A stretch of 64,000 nucleotides of DNA from Paraburkholderia podalyriae (GTDB lineage: Bacteria > Pseudomonadota > Gammaproteobacteria > Burkholderiales > Burkholderiaceae), in NCBI RefSeq assembly GCF_014397785.1, contig NZ_VZQQ01000009.1:206610-270609 (forward strand), written 5' to 3'. Made by a program: the position numbers and the translations under genes. Shown here piece by piece: positions 18,135 through 28,287 of this stretch. The notes beneath the pieces are model-generated. The model ran no database searches. It saw nothing but the letters and a program-made list of their open reading frames with translations, and was not told the DNA's origin. Position 1 is the stretch's first letter; each line of letters opens with the position of its first letter.

Positions 18135-19919
18135 ATGTCGTTTACAACCCGCCCGGAACTGATCGGCACCTTCGGCATGGTGGCCTCGACGCACTGGCTC
18201 GCGAGCGCATCGGCGATGGCGGTCCTCGAAAAAGGCGGCAATGCGTTCGACGCCGCTGCCGCGGCCGGCTTCGTCCTGCAGATCGTCGAGCCGCATCTGA
18301 ACGGTCCGGGCGGCGAGTTGCCGGTGGTGTTCTATAGCGCGCGGGAAGAACGCGCGCGCATCCTGTGCGGACAGGGCGTGACGCCCGCGCGCATGACCAT
18401 CGAGCGGATGCGCAAGATGGGGCTCGACGTGGTGCCGGGCACGGGCCTGCTGCCCGCGGTCGTGCCGGGCGCGTTCGGCGCGTGGATGGCGCTGCTGCGC
18501 GACTACGGCCAACTGCCGCTCGAAGAGGTGCTGAGCTATGCGATCGGTTACGCCGAAAGCGGCTATCCGGTGCTGCCGCGCATGGCGTCGTCGATTCTCG
18601 CGATTCAGGACTTCTTTCGCACCGAATGGACCACCTCGGCCGAGCAATGGCTGCGCAACGGCGAAGCGCCCATGCCGAACCAGCTGTTCGCGAATCCCGC
18701 GATCGCCGAAACCTACAAGCGCATCTTGCGCGAGGCCAATACGCGCAACGACCGCGCCGAGCAGTGCGAACGCGCGCGTGACGCTTTCTATCGCGGCTTC
18801 GTCGCCGACGCGATCGACCAATACTTCCGCTCGACCGCCGTGCTCGATACCTCGGGCCTGCGCAACAGCGGCCTGCTCGACGCCGGCGATCTCGCGCGCT
18901 GGGAGCCGACCTACGAAGAACCGGTGTCGTACGACTACGCGGGCATGCGCGTGCACAAAACCGGCCCGTGGGGCCAAGGCCCGATGTTCCTGCAACAGCT
19001 CGCGCTGCTGAAGGGTTTCGATCTCGGCGCGATGGACCCGCTCGGCCCCGATTTTGTGCACACGGTGATCGAGTGCTCGAAGCTCGCGTTCGCCGATCGC
19101 GAAGTGTTCTACGGCGATCCGGCGTTTTCGCATGTGCCAATGGACGTGCTGCTCAGCGACGCGTACAACGACGAGCGGCGCGGTCTGATCGATCCGCGCC
19201 GCGCATCGTTCGAATTCCGCGCCGGGCTGCTCGGCGACAGCGAACAGCGCGCCGCACGGATCGTCGCGAATGCCGGGCGCGAGCAGGCTGGCGGCTTCGG
19301 CCAGGGTGAGCCCACCTTTGCGCCGCTGCCGGAATTGCGCGGCGATACCGTGCATCTCGACGTGGTCGACCGCTGGGGCAACATGGTGTCGGCCACGCCG
19401 TCGGGCGGCTGGCTGCAGGCGTCACCGGCGGTGCCGGGTCTTGGCTTTAACGTCACCACGCGCGCGCAGATGTTCTGGATGGAAGAAGGCCTGCCTTCGT
19501 CACTCGGCCCGGGCCGCCGGCCGCGCACCACGCTGTCGCCGACGCTCGTCACGCGCGACGGCAAGCCGTACGCGGCCTTCGGCACGCCGGGGGGCGACCA
19601 GCAGGATCAGTGGTCGCTGCAGCTGTTCCTCAAGCACGTACACGGCGGCATGAACCTCCAGGCCGCCGCCGATTCGCCGTCGTTTCAGACCGCGCACTTC
19701 CCCGGCTCGTTTTACCCGCGCGCGATGCAGCTCGGCAAGATGTCGGCCGAGTCGCGCTTTCCGGACAGCACGCTCGCCGAACTGCGCAAGCGCGGCCACG
19801 ACCTGAGCGTCGCGGAGCCATGGGCGCTCGGCCGCGTATGCGCGGTCGGTATCCGCAATGGTCTGCTGCGAGGCGCAGCCACGCCGCGTCAGATGCAGGC
19901 CTATGCGATCGGCCGATAA
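18135..19919 (+). CDS. gamma-glutamyltransferase-family amidohydrolase
   Basis: I start at ATG 18135 because AAGGAG lies seven bases before it; this gives 594 residues. The product is an Ntn-hydrolase of the gamma-glutamyltranspeptidase family, made as one chain that cuts itself before a catalytic threonine. That residue is Thr405 in GDTVHLDVVDRWGNMVS. Family motifs include GGNAFDAAAAAGFVLQIVEPHLNGPGGE near the N-terminus and the late GTPGGDQQDQW. There is no signal peptide, so unlike classical GGT it should act in the cytoplasm. Relatives of this kind include oxamate amidohydrolase and cephalosporin acylases. With a GntR regulator and organic-acid-type transporters, it probably hydrolyses an amide taken up by them; the substrate is unknown. 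Confidence 0.85.
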   Translation: MSFTTRPELIGTFGMVASTHWLASASAMAVLEKGGNAFDAAAAAGFVLQIVEPHLNGPGGELPVVFYSAREERARILCGQGVTPARMTIERMRKMGLDVVPGTGLLPAVVPGAFGAWMALLRDYGQLPLEEVLSYAIGYAESGYPVLPRMASSILAIQDFFRTEWTTSAEQWLRNGEAPMPNQLFANPAIAETYKRILREANTRNDRAEQCERARDAFYRGFVADAIDQYFRSTAVLDTSGLRNSGLLDAGDLARWEPTYEEPVSYDYAGMRVHKTGPWGQGPMFLQQLALLKGFDLGAMDPLGPDFVHTVIECSKLAFADREVFYGDPAFSHVPMDVLLSDAYNDERRGLIDPRRASFEFRAGLLGDSEQRAARIVANAGREQAGGFGQGEPTFAPLPELRGDTVHLDVVDRWGNMVSATPSGGWLQASPAVPGLGFNVTTRAQMFWMEEGLPSSLGPGRRPRTTLSPTLVTRDGKPYAAFGTPGGDQQDQWSLQLFLKHVHGGMNLQAAADSPSFQTAHFPGSFYPRAMQLGKMSAESRFPDSTLAELRKRGHDLSVAEPWALGRVCAVGIRNGLLRGAATPRQMQAYAIGR

Positions 19920-19988
19920 GCGGTCCGAAGCAGCCGTCAGCACAGAACGCGCGACCTCGCCGCGCCATTTCCTTCAGGAGAACTTGCC

Positions 19989-21416
19989 GTGTCCGCCGTC
20001 GCCGCCCGTCTTGAAAGACTTCCCTTGTCGAGCTTTCATCGCAGACTGCTGCTGATCGGCGGGCTGGGGTACATGTTCGACGGACTCGATTCGTCGTCAC
20101 TCGCGTTCCTGTTGCCGGTCATCAGCAAGCTGTGGCAGTTGACGAGCGCTCAGACCGGGCTCGTCGCGAGCAGCACGTATATCGGCTACTTCTTCGGCGC
20201 GTTCCTGTCAGGCGTGCTCGCCGACGTGATCGGCCGCCGCCGCATCATGATGAGCGCGCTTGCCATTTATTGCGTCGCCTCGCTCGCGAGCGCGACCGCT
20301 CAGGACTGGCACACGTTCTTCGCGCTGCGCATCGTCGCGGGCTTCGGCTCGGGCGCGGAAACCGTCGTGATCGCGCCGTTTCTCGCCGAGTTCGTGCCGC
20401 GCCGCTATCGCGGCATTTTCTGCGGCGCATTGGTCGGCTTCATGTCGTTCGGCTACCTGACCTCGTCGATTCTCGGCTTCGCGGTGGTGCGCAACTTCGC
20501 CGACGGTTGGCGCTATCTGGCGGTGATCACGTCGCTGCCGGTCGTGATGCTGCTGTGGTGGCGCCGGACGCTGCCCGAATCGCCGCGCTGGCTCGAAAGC
20601 CAGGGCCGCGCGGCCGAGGCGAACGGCATCGTCGGCCGCATCGAAGCGGCGTTCGTCGAGCGCGGCATCGCGCTTGCGCCCGTGAGTGCAAGCAACGCGC
20701 TTTACGCAGTGCCCACGCCGGCCTCGGCGCCGAAGCGCGGCAACGCGTGGCGCAACGTGCTCGCGCTGTGGTCGCCGCGCCTCGCGCGCACGACCGCGGT
20801 CAGCTGGCTGATGTGGTTCTCGGTCGCGTTCGCGTACTACTCGTTCTTCTCGTGGATCCCGAGCCTGCTCGTCAAGGAAGGACTGACGCTGACCAGGAGC
20901 TTCGGCTATTCGATCGCGATCTATGGCGCGCAGATTCCCGGCTACTTCTCGGCGGCGTGGCTCAACGAAAAGATCGGCCGCAAGGCGGTGGTCGCTTCCT
21001 ACATGCTGTTCGGCGGCATTGCCGCGATCACGCTCGCGTTTTCTCACACCGGCATACAGATCATGGCCGCGGGCATCGCGCTGTCGTTCTTCATGAACGG
21101 CGCATTCGCCGGCGTCTACGCGTACACGCCGGAAGTGTTTCCCACCGCGGTGCGCACGACGGGCACTGGATCGTCGTCATCATTCGGCCGCATCGGCTCG
21201 GTTAGCGCGCCGATCCTCGTCGGCCTCATTTATCCGGTGTTCGGCTTCCTCGGTGTGTTCGCGATGACCACGACGGTGCTGGTGATCGGCGCGTGCGTGG
21301 TGCTCTTCCTCGGCATCGAAACGCGCAACCGCTCGCTGGAAGATATCGAAGCGAGCGAACTCGAGCCGGCGCGCGACGCACCTGGCCAACTGAAGTCCAC
21401 GCGCATGCATGGCTGA
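19989..21416 (+). CDS. MFS transporter
   Basis: The product has 475 residues and starts at GTG 19989, preceded by CAGGAG. It is a 12-span major facilitator. The loop 2-3 motif reads GVLADVIGRRRIM, the loop after span 6 has LPESPRWLESQGR (typical of the sugar-porter/metabolite:H+ symporter branch), and the C-terminal half starts with MWFSVAFAYYSFFSWIPSLL. It follows the GGT-family gene by 69 bp and is likely to import that enzyme's substrate. Substrate identity cannot be read from sequence. Confidence 0.9.
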   Translation: MSAVAARLERLPLSSFHRRLLLIGGLGYMFDGLDSSSLAFLLPVISKLWQLTSAQTGLVASSTYIGYFFGAFLSGVLADVIGRRRIMMSALAIYCVASLASATAQDWHTFFALRIVAGFGSGAETVVIAPFLAEFVPRRYRGIFCGALVGFMSFGYLTSSILGFAVVRNFADGWRYLAVITSLPVVMLLWWRRTLPESPRWLESQGRAAEANGIVGRIEAAFVERGIALAPVSASNALYAVPTPASAPKRGNAWRNVLALWSPRLARTTAVSWLMWFSVAFAYYSFFSWIPSLLVKEGLTLTRSFGYSIAIYGAQIPGYFSAAWLNEKIGRKAVVASYMLFGGIAAITLAFSHTGIQIMAAGIALSFFMNGAFAGVYAYTPEVFPTAVRTTGTGSSSSFGRIGSVSAPILVGLIYPVFGFLGVFAMTTTVLVIGACVVLFLGIETRNRSLEDIEASELEPARDAPGQLKSTRMHG

Positions 21417-21454
21417 ACGCACTGCGACTTTTCTCACTTCCCGATGCAAACGCG

Positions 21455-22018
21455 ATGCAAACGATCCGAGGCAACCTGACCGAACCCGAACTGCACGATC
21501 GACAAACGCTGGAGATCGCGGACCTCGAGCGTCTCGCGCTGGCGATGCGCGTTAAAGACCAGCCGCTCGAACTGTTCCACGCGGTTCACGCGGTGGCGGC
21601 GAAGACGATCGGCCTCAGCCTGTTCACGATCATGTCCTACGATGCGCAGCGTCACGAGGTCGAACGTGTCTATACGAACATGCCGGACGTATATCCATTG
21701 GGCGGCCGCAAGAAGAAGCACGGCACCGCGTGGTCGCGGCAGATTCTTCGGGATCTGAAGCCGTTTCGTTCCGCCACATCGCAAGGCATTCGCGAGGCCT
21801 TCGACGACCATGCGGTCATGACCGTTTTGGGTCTCGGCTCGATCCTGAACATTCCGATCGCCTACGACGGCGTTTGCATCGGTACGATGAACCTGACGCA
21901 CAAGGAAGGCTGGTACACGAGCCGTCATGAAAGCATCGGCCTGCTGATCGGCGCCTTCCTTGCCCCCGCTCTGCTCCAGCAGAATACGCCATCCCCCGCT
22001 GGCGCCGCCCGTTCATGA
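21455..22018 (+). CDS. GAF-domain protein
   Basis: From ATG 21455 the product has 187 residues, mostly a single GAF fold (about 20-165: LELFHAVHAVAAKTIGLSLF, then VYPLGGRKKKHGTAWSRQIL and LGLGSILNIPIAYDGVCIGTMNL). The closing 'l..P...dg..iGtlnl..' strand pair is characteristic. No output domain is attached, so it may be a small-molecule sensor or carrier. Its stop overlaps the start of the next gene (ATGA at 22015-22018), showing co-translation with the second MFS transporter. An upstream extension of the frame to 21293 overlaps the previous gene and is ignored. Confidence 0.75.
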   Translation: MQTIRGNLTEPELHDRQTLEIADLERLALAMRVKDQPLELFHAVHAVAAKTIGLSLFTIMSYDAQRHEVERVYTNMPDVYPLGGRKKKHGTAWSRQILRDLKPFRSATSQGIREAFDDHAVMTVLGLGSILNIPIAYDGVCIGTMNLTHKEGWYTSRHESIGLLIGAFLAPALLQQNTPSPAGAARS

Positions 22019-23219
22019 AAACACCATCCGATCTGCAGCCCTATCAAGCCGTAACCCATGCCACCGTCTCGCAAGGCCGCTGGCTGCTGGTGTTCGTGCT
22101 CGGCTACCTCGCGCTGATCGCCGATGGCGCCGACGTGATGATGTACGGCCTCACGCTGTCGCGTATCAAGGACGACTTCGGCCTGACCAATGTCGAAGCG
22201 GGCGCGCTCGGCAGTCTGACCTTGCTCGGCATGGCGATCGGCGGCATCGTCGGCGGCTGGGCGAGCGATCGTCTCGGCCGCGTGCGGGTCGTCGCGTGGG
22301 CGCTCGCGCTGTTCTCGCTCGGCGCCGGGATGCTCGGGTTCACGCACAGCTTCGTCGAATTCGCGGCGGTGCGCTTTATCAGTTCGCTCGGCATTGGCTG
22401 CATGGTGCTGGTCACGACGCTCGTGGCCGAATATGTGCCGACCGAGCGGCGCTCGCTGGTGCTTGGCATGCTGCAAACCGGCATTTCGGCCGGCTATATC
22501 GTCGTGATTGCGCTCAGCAACTGGATCCTGCCGCTGTACGGCTGGCGCACGCTTTACTACGTGTCGGCCGTGCCGGTGCTGCTCGCATTCGCGATCAAGT
22601 TCGCGGTGCCCGAACCGGCGGCATGGCTCGCGAGCCGGGCCGCCGACCGCAAGGACACAGCGCGGCTCGTCGACAATCGCTATGCGCAGATTTTCCGCGA
22701 CCGGCAGGCGCGCACCATGTTCATCCTGTGGACCTTCACGTCGATCTTCATTCTGTCCGGCTTTTACGGCCTGAACAACTGGCTGCCGACGTACCTCGAA
22801 AAGGAACTGCACATCAAGTTCAGATCTTTGCAGGCTGGCTCGGTGATCGCTGGAGCCGGCGCGGCGTGTACGTGCTCGGCTGCATCGGTGCGGCACTCTT
22901 TCTGCCCGTTATCATTTTCTGGCACACCCGCGACAATATCGCCACGCTGATGCTTTTCTTCGGCTTTCTGTACGGCGTGCCGCTCGGCACGATCGGCACC
23001 TTTATGTCGGAGAGCTTCGCAACGTCGGTGCGGGGCACCGCGGTGGGCGGCTCGTATAATCTCGGGCGCTTCTGTTCGGGCGCGGCGCCAATCGTCATCG
23101 GTTATATCGCCACGCAGTTCTCGATCGGTCTCGGCTTTCTGGTAGTCGGCGCGGTATTCTTTTTGAGCGGCGTGACTGCATTGTTCGTTCCGGACCGGCT
23201 ATACGATACACGGCGTTAA
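22015..23219 (+). pseudogene. MFS transporter (aromatic-acid symporter type), frameshifted
   Basis: The first 272 or so codons encode the N-terminal half of a major facilitator (LGYLALIADGADVMMYGLTL, GGWASDRLGRVRVV, then LSGFYGLNNWLPTYLEKEL), resembling the aromatic acid:H+ symporter group. Near 22830 this frame leaves family sequence and stops at 22950. The C-terminal half (GWLGDRWSRRGVYVLGCIGA ... LGFLVVGAVFFLSGVTALF) continues in another frame to 23219. At the junction about 20 residues expected between TYLEKELHIKF and GWLGDR are missing, so a deletion of roughly 60 bp that is not a multiple of three, rather than one lost base, is the likely lesion. A sequencing or assembly error at this point is the alternative. 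As written the transporter cannot be complete. Confidence 0.8.
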
Positions 23220-23320
23220 ATCGATGGCGAAAATGACAAAAATCATGTCGTGTCGATGAATTCCCCAGGCTCCGGCGCTAAAGCCCGGTCGCCGGATAGC
23301 CTGGGCACCACGATGAAGCA

Positions 23321-23656
23321 TTACTGCGTTCCGGCGACGATATTGGAAATGGTCCAGTTGTTCGTCGTGACGAGCACATAGTCCCCATTGACACCCAGCC
23401 ATTTATGTCCGCGCGGCGGCGCATCGAGGCCGTGTCCACGCCAGTCGTCCATGATGAAATTGTAATGACGGTATTCGGCCGGCACCCGCTGGCCTTTGTG
23501 CCAGTCACGATGCGGAATCGACGGCATCATCTGCTGACGGCCCGTTCCGGCCATCTGGCCGCCGCCCTCGTCCTGCGTCGGCCCAGCCGCAATCGCGAGC
23601 GCGGACATACCGGCAAATGACAAGGCGACGAGTTGCGCAACAATGCGATTATTCAT
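23321..23656 (-). CDS. RcnB-like small periplasmic protein
   Basis: I start at ATG 23656, with GGAGG just upstream; this gives 111 residues. MNNRIVAQLVALSFAGMSALAIAA is a signal peptide. The mature part carries the RcnB pattern: WHKGQRVPAEYRHYNFIMDD, then PPRGHKWLGVNGDYVLV and a final 'ttG.I..iv'-like strand (NNWTISNIVAG). RcnB of E. coli helps nickel and cobalt homeostasis in the periplasm, but most relatives have no proven role. The gene stands alone between the broken MFS gene and the nhaC operon. Confidence 0.85.
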   Translation of the reverse strand: MNNRIVAQLVALSFAGMSALAIAAGPTQDEGGGQMAGTGRQQMMPSIPHRDWHKGQRVPAEYRHYNFIMDDWRGHGLDAPPRGHKWLGVNGDYVLVTTNNWTISNIVAGTQ

Positions 23657-23940
23657 GTTCGAACCTCCGTGCGGTGGAAGAAACCTCCGGGCATTCACGT
23701 GATCGACGTGAAAGTGATCGTCCAGCTACTCGCAGATTCATTAACTCGAACTTCATTGCAGCGATCGCTGGCCTATCGAATGCAATTTTTGCAAATAGCG
23801 CGATATTAAATTCGATAATTCAGGCGTGACTCGAAGTCGTTAAAAAGTATAGTAAAAGCGAGTTCGACTTCAAGCCGGACCTGCCCACGGCGACCGCGTG
23901 CGTCGACCCGGCAATTGGCGGAGCGATGCGATTCGTCGCG

Positions 23941-25434
23941 TCAATCGTCTGGATGGGTCGCGCCAGCCTGCGCGTTGGCGGACGCGGCTGCGGCGGTGTC
24001 GGTGGCCACGCGCGGCATCCGGATGCCCGCATAGGCCATCGCCACCGTCAACAGCGGACTCACGAAGCAGAACACCGCATATGGCGCGTAACTGAGCGTG
24101 GCAACACCGAGCGTCGCCGCCATATATGCGCCGCAGCTATTCCACGGAATCAGTGCACCGGTCGGTGTGGCCGTATCGCCGACCGCGCGCGACAGCACCA
24201 CCGGCGCGAACCCGCGTCGCGCGAACGCCGTCTTGAACATGCGCGCGGGCAGCACGACCGCGATGTATTGATCGGCAGTGACGATATTGGTGGCGACGAC
24301 CGCCGCGACCAGCGAGGCCACCAGCGCGCCTGCGCGCCTCGCTTTGTCGATCACAGGCGTAATCAGACGCTCGAGCACGCCGCATTTTTCGACCACGCCG
24401 CCGAACCCGAGCGCGGCAATGATCAGCCAGATCGTATTCAGCATGCTCTCCATGCCGCCGCGCGTGACCAGCAGGTCGAGCGCGTGGTTGCCCGTCGACG
24501 TCTTGTAGCCGCTTGCGAGAGCAAGCCAGACGCCTTTGACGAGCGCGAGCCAGTTCGGCACGCCCGGCTTTGCGGAAGCGAACGCGACCACGCGCTCGGG
24601 CGCGACGCACACGGCGAGCACGCCACCTGCCAGCGCGCCGAGAAAGATCGCGGTAAACGGCGGCATCTTGAAGAGCGCAAGCAGTATGACGAGCACCAGC
24701 GGCGCAAACAGCCAAAGCGAAATGTGAAATGCTCCACGCATTGCGTCGATCTCAGCGCTCGCGTCGAAATCGCCGGGGCGACCGACCAGAAAATAGAACG
24801 CAAAGGCGATGATTAGCGCCACGGCGGAAGTCAGCAACACTTCGCGCAGATGCCGGTACAGTTCGACTCCCGACGCCGCCGCGGCAAGATTCGCGGAATC
24901 GGACAAAGGCGAAGACTTGTCGCCGAGATAGGCGCCCGAGATGATCGCACCCGCCGCAATCGCCTCGTTCAGTCCCATACCCTGCGCGATGCCCATCAGC
25001 CCGATGCCGATCGTGCCGGCCACCGTCCACGAGCTGCCGATGCTCATCGACACGACGCCACAGATCGCGGCCGCCGTCACGTAGAAATAGTTAGGGCTGA
25101 GAAGCTTCAGGCCGTAATACACCATGCCGACCAGCGTGCCGCTGAGCGCCCATGTGCCGTTCAGCGCACCCACCGCGAACAGGATGAAAATTGCGTCTAT
25201 GCCAGTGCTGACACTCGCCACCGCGGCCTCGCCGAGCGAGGCCAACGAGTGCCCGCGGCGCCAGCCGATGAACACGGCGATCATCGCCGCGACGGTGAGC
25301 CCCACCTGGTTCGGCCCGCTCGCACCTGCGTCGCCGAACAGGTAGTAGGACAGCCCCACCAGTATGACGAGGCTGGCGACCGGAATGATCGCTTCGGTCA
25401 GCGTGACCGGCTGGGGTGATTCGGGCCTGTTCAT
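23941..25434 (-). CDS. nhaC: NhaC-family Na+/H+ (or organic anion) antiporter
   Basis: This 497-residue inner-membrane protein with about 12 spans has the NhaC hallmarks SIGSSWTVAGTIGIGLMGIA and GAYLGDKSSPLSDSANLAAA, then DTATPTGALIPWNSCG near the C-terminus. NhaC proteins exchange Na+ for H+; some relatives swap malate for lactate. It is the third gene after arcD and arcA on the minus strand, 115 bp past arcA, so it may act with arginine deimination in pH or sodium homeostasis. That link is from position only. Confidence 0.88.
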   Translation of the reverse strand: MNRPESPQPVTLTEAIIPVASLVILVGLSYYLFGDAGASGPNQVGLTVAAMIAVFIGWRRGHSLASLGEAAVASVSTGIDAIFILFAVGALNGTWALSGTLVGMVYYGLKLLSPNYFYVTAAAICGVVSMSIGSSWTVAGTIGIGLMGIAQGMGLNEAIAAGAIISGAYLGDKSSPLSDSANLAAAASGVELYRHLREVLLTSAVALIIAFAFYFLVGRPGDFDASAEIDAMRGAFHISLWLFAPLVLVILLALFKMPPFTAIFLGALAGGVLAVCVAPERVVAFASAKPGVPNWLALVKGVWLALASGYKTSTGNHALDLLVTRGGMESMLNTIWLIIAALGFGGVVEKCGVLERLITPVIDKARRAGALVASLVAAVVATNIVTADQYIAVVLPARMFKTAFARRGFAPVVLSRAVGDTATPTGALIPWNSCGAYMAATLGVATLSYAPYAVFCFVSPLLTVAMAYAGIRMPRVATDTAAAASANAQAGATHPDD

Positions 25435-25549
25435 TCGAGTTCGTCCCCGTATCGGCTAACTCTGCAACCTCGCCGCTGTCGCCCGCTCGCCACTTCAGCG
25501 AGCGCGCGGCACCTTGCCGATCACCCGCCTGATCGATTCGCCCGACCGA

Positions 25550-26809
25550 TCAATAGTCGACCGCATCGCGGATGATCGGGCAGGTCATGCAGTGACCGCC
25601 GCCACGTCCACGGCCAAGCTCCGCACCGACGATCGTAATCACCTCGATGCCCTGCTTGCGCAACAGCGTGTTCGTGTATGTGTTGCGGTCGTATGCATAG
25701 ACGACGCCCGGCGACGCGCACACGAGATTCGCACCGCTATCCCACTGCGTGCGCTCGCGTTGATAGTCGCTGCCGCCCGCCTCGACCACGCGCAGCTGCT
25801 TCAGCCCGAGCGCCTCGGCGACGACGTCGGTAAACGGTTTGTTATCGGCGTGCAATTCCACGCCGCTCGGATGACTGCTCGGCCGATACGAATAGGTGCG
25901 CGTCTTCGCCATGAAGTCCGGGGCGACCAGCACGCAATCGCGATCGGCGAACGTGAACACGGTGTCGAGGTGCATCGCCGCGCGAATCTTCGGCATCGCC
26001 GCGACGATCACGCGCTCGGCCGCGCCCTTCTCGAACAGCGTTGCCGCAAGTTGACTGATGGCCTGACGCGACGTGCGCTCGCTCATGCCGATCAGCACGA
26101 CGCCCTTGCCGATCGGCATCACGTCGCCGCCTTCCAGCGTGGCCAGACCGTGGTCCTGGGTCGGGTCGCCCCACCACACGTTGACCTTGCCCGCGAAGTC
26201 CGGGTGGAACTTGTAGATCGCCGTGGTCAGGATCGTCTCCTCGTGACGGGCCGGCCAGTACAGCGCATTCAGCGTGACGCCGCCATAGATCCAGCAAGTC
26301 GTGTCGCGCGTGTACAGCGTGTTCGGCAGCGGCGGCAGCAGATATTCGGTGCCGCCCGCCGCTTCTTTCGCGACCTCCAGCGCCTTGCCGCCGTGCGCTT
26401 CCGGGAAGTCGTGAGTGGATAGCCCGCCAATCAGCGTTTCGGCCAGCTTGCGATTGTCGAGCCCCTCCAGATAGCTTCTCAATTCATCGATAAAGCCGAG
26501 GCCGACCTGATTCGGCACCACCTGGTTGTCGAGAATCCACTTCTTGCCTTCGGGCACCGCGACCGTTTCGGCCAGCAGATTGTGCATCTCCACCACTTCG
26601 ACGCCGCGGTCGCGCATCTTCGTCACGAAGTCGAAGTGGTCGCGCTTCGCGTTCTCGACCCATAGCACGTCGTCGAACAGCAGTTCATCGCAATTGCTCG
26701 GGGTAAGACGCTGATGCGCGAGCCCCGGTGCGCAGACCATCACCTTGCGCAGTTGCCCGACTTCCGAGTAGACACCTAATGCACCCGCTTTCGCGTCCGT
26801 GTTCGCCAT
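25550..26809 (-). CDS. arcA: arginine deiminase
   Basis: This 419-residue enzyme hydrolyses arginine to citrulline and ammonia. Its length equals that of typical bacterial ArcA. Visible motifs are [40 protein letters not shown], the substrate-binding [18 protein letters not shown] and the catalytic cysteine in [10 protein letters not shown] (Cys407). It follows an arcD-type antiporter by 56 bp. No ornithine carbamoyltransferase (arcB) or carbamate kinase (arcC) gene is nearby, so the module as seen makes citrulline and ammonia but not ATP. Confidence 0.96.
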   Translation of the reverse strand: MANTDAKAGALGVYSEVGQLRKVMVCAPGLAHQRLTPSNCDELLFDDVLWVENAKRDHFDFVTKMRDRGVEVVEMHNLLAETVAVPEGKKWILDNQVVPNQVGLGFIDELRSYLEGLDNRKLAETLIGGLSTHDFPEAHGGKALEVAKEAAGGTEYLLPPLPNTLYTRDTTCWIYGGVTLNALYWPARHEETILTTAIYKFHPDFAGKVNVWWGDPTQDHGLATLEGGDVMPIGKGVVLIGMSERTSRQAISQLAATLFEKGAAERVIVAAMPKIRAAMHLDTVFTFADRDCVLVAPDFMAKTRTYSYRPSSHPSGVELHADNKPFTDVVAEALGLKQLRVVEAGGSDYQRERTQWDSGANLVCASPGVVYAYDRNTYTNTLLRKQGIEVITIVGAELGRGRGGGHCMTCPIIRDAVDY

Positions 26810-26865
26810 GATGATCTCCTGAGTACCAGTGTTGGCCCGCTCTGTTCAATCGGATGTCATTAAAG

Positions 26866-28287
26866 CTAAAGCGCGATCCTTCCGGTGACGAGGCCATAGA
26901 TGCCGATGATCGCGCCAATGACCGCAACGATAAAAATGATCCAGTCGGAAGCGATGAAGACGTTCTTGTTCCGCTCGCGCCGAGCCCAGATATAGAGCGC
27001 CGTGCCTGGCGCATACAGCACGGCGGAAAGCAGAATGAATTTCAGGCCGCCCGCCCAGATCATGAAGACCGTGTAGATCGAGGCGATTGCGGCCATGATC
27101 AAGTCGCGCCGGCGCTCGTCGGCGCGCACGTCGTAACCGTCACCGCGATTCGCGTTCATGCAGCCGAACACCGCGACGAAGAGGTACGGAATCAACGACA
27201 TCGCGCTCGTCAGATTCAGCATCAGCGCGAACGCGTCGCGCGAGAAGTATGTGCTGATGACGAGCAGCTGCACCACGATGTTGGTCAGCCACAATGCATT
27301 GGCCGGTACCTTGTTGGCGTTTTCCCTCGCGAACACGGCGGGCATGTCTTCGGTCTTTGCCGCCGTGAACAACACTTCGGCGCAGATCAGCGACCAGGCG
27401 AGATAAGCGCCCAGCACCGAAATCAGCAGGCCTATGCTGACGAAAACCGCGCCCCAATGACCGACCACCCCTTCAAGCACCGCCGCCATCGACGGCTGCC
27501 GCATGGCCCCGATGTCGGCGCGCTGGAGCACTGCGTAAGGCAGCATCGTCACGAGCACCATTAGCGAGGTCACGACGACGAAGCCGAGAATCGTCGCCTG
27601 GCCGACATCGGAGCGCTTCTTCGCATAACGGGAATAGACACTCGCCCCTTCGATACCGATGAACACGAACACCGTGACCAGCATCGTGGCCCGCACCTGC
27701 TCGAGGATATTGCCTTCGAGTCCTCCACCGTAGAGGTTGGCCTGGAACAGGTCCAACCGGAAGCCGAAGATCAGGATCAGGATGAACACCAGAATCGGAA
27801 TGACCTTGGCGACCGTGACGATACTGTTGATGAAGGCCGCCTGCTGCACGCCCTTCAGGATCATGAAATGAAATAGCCAGATGCCGATCGATGCAACGAC
27901 GATCGCGACGACCGTATTGCCGTCGCCGAACACGGGAAAAAACGCGCCGAGTGTCGACTTGAGCAGCACCCAGTACGAAACGTTGCCGATACAGCTGCCG
28001 ATCCAGTAGCCAAATGCGGAGAGAAAGCCCGGATAATCGCCAAAGCCCGCTTTCGCATACGCAAACACGCCGGCGTCCAGTTCGGGCTTGCGTTCCGCCA
28101 GCGCCTGAAACACGCGCGCCAGCATATACATGCCCGTGCCCGCAATCAGCCAGGCAATCACGGCACCCAACGGACCGGTGGCATTCGCAAAAGTGCGCGG
28201 CAGGGAAAAGATCCCGGCTCCGACCATGCCGCCCACCACCATCCCGGTGAGTTGCATTTTTGACATTTTTTGTGGAGTGGACGCCAT
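26866..28287 (-). CDS. arcD: arginine/ornithine-type antiporter (APA family)
   Basis: This 473-residue amino-acid antiporter with about 12-13 spans starts with the APA signature GMVVGGMVGAGIFSLPRTFA; IGIEGASVYSRYAKKRSDVG and ALPYLF-like helices follow. It matches the ArcD/LysP-like basic amino-acid antiporters found next to arcA in many bacteria. It probably exchanges arginine for ornithine or citrulline. As arcB is not present here, citrulline may be the exported partner. Two further ArcD-like genes lie at 49929-52861. It is the first gene of arcD-arcA-nhaC. Confidence 0.9.
   Translation of the reverse strand: MASTPQKMSKMQLTGMVVGGMVGAGIFSLPRTFANATGPLGAVIAWLIAGTGMYMLARVFQALAERKPELDAGVFAYAKAGFGDYPGFLSAFGYWIGSCIGNVSYWVLLKSTLGAFFPVFGDGNTVVAIVVASIGIWLFHFMILKGVQQAAFINSIVTVAKVIPILVFILILIFGFRLDLFQANLYGGGLEGNILEQVRATMLVTVFVFIGIEGASVYSRYAKKRSDVGQATILGFVVVTSLMVLVTMLPYAVLQRADIGAMRQPSMAAVLEGVVGHWGAVFVSIGLLISVLGAYLAWSLICAEVLFTAAKTEDMPAVFARENANKVPANALWLTNIVVQLLVISTYFSRDAFALMLNLTSAMSLIPYLFVAVFGCMNANRGDGYDVRADERRRDLIMAAIASIYTVFMIWAGGLKFILLSAVLYAPGTALYIWARRERNKNVFIASDWIIFIVAVIGAIIGIYGLVTGRIAL

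Noticed and set aside
18090..19355. 421-codon minus-strand frame opposite the GGT-family gene
   Set aside because: Antisense shadow; no ribosome site and no domain.
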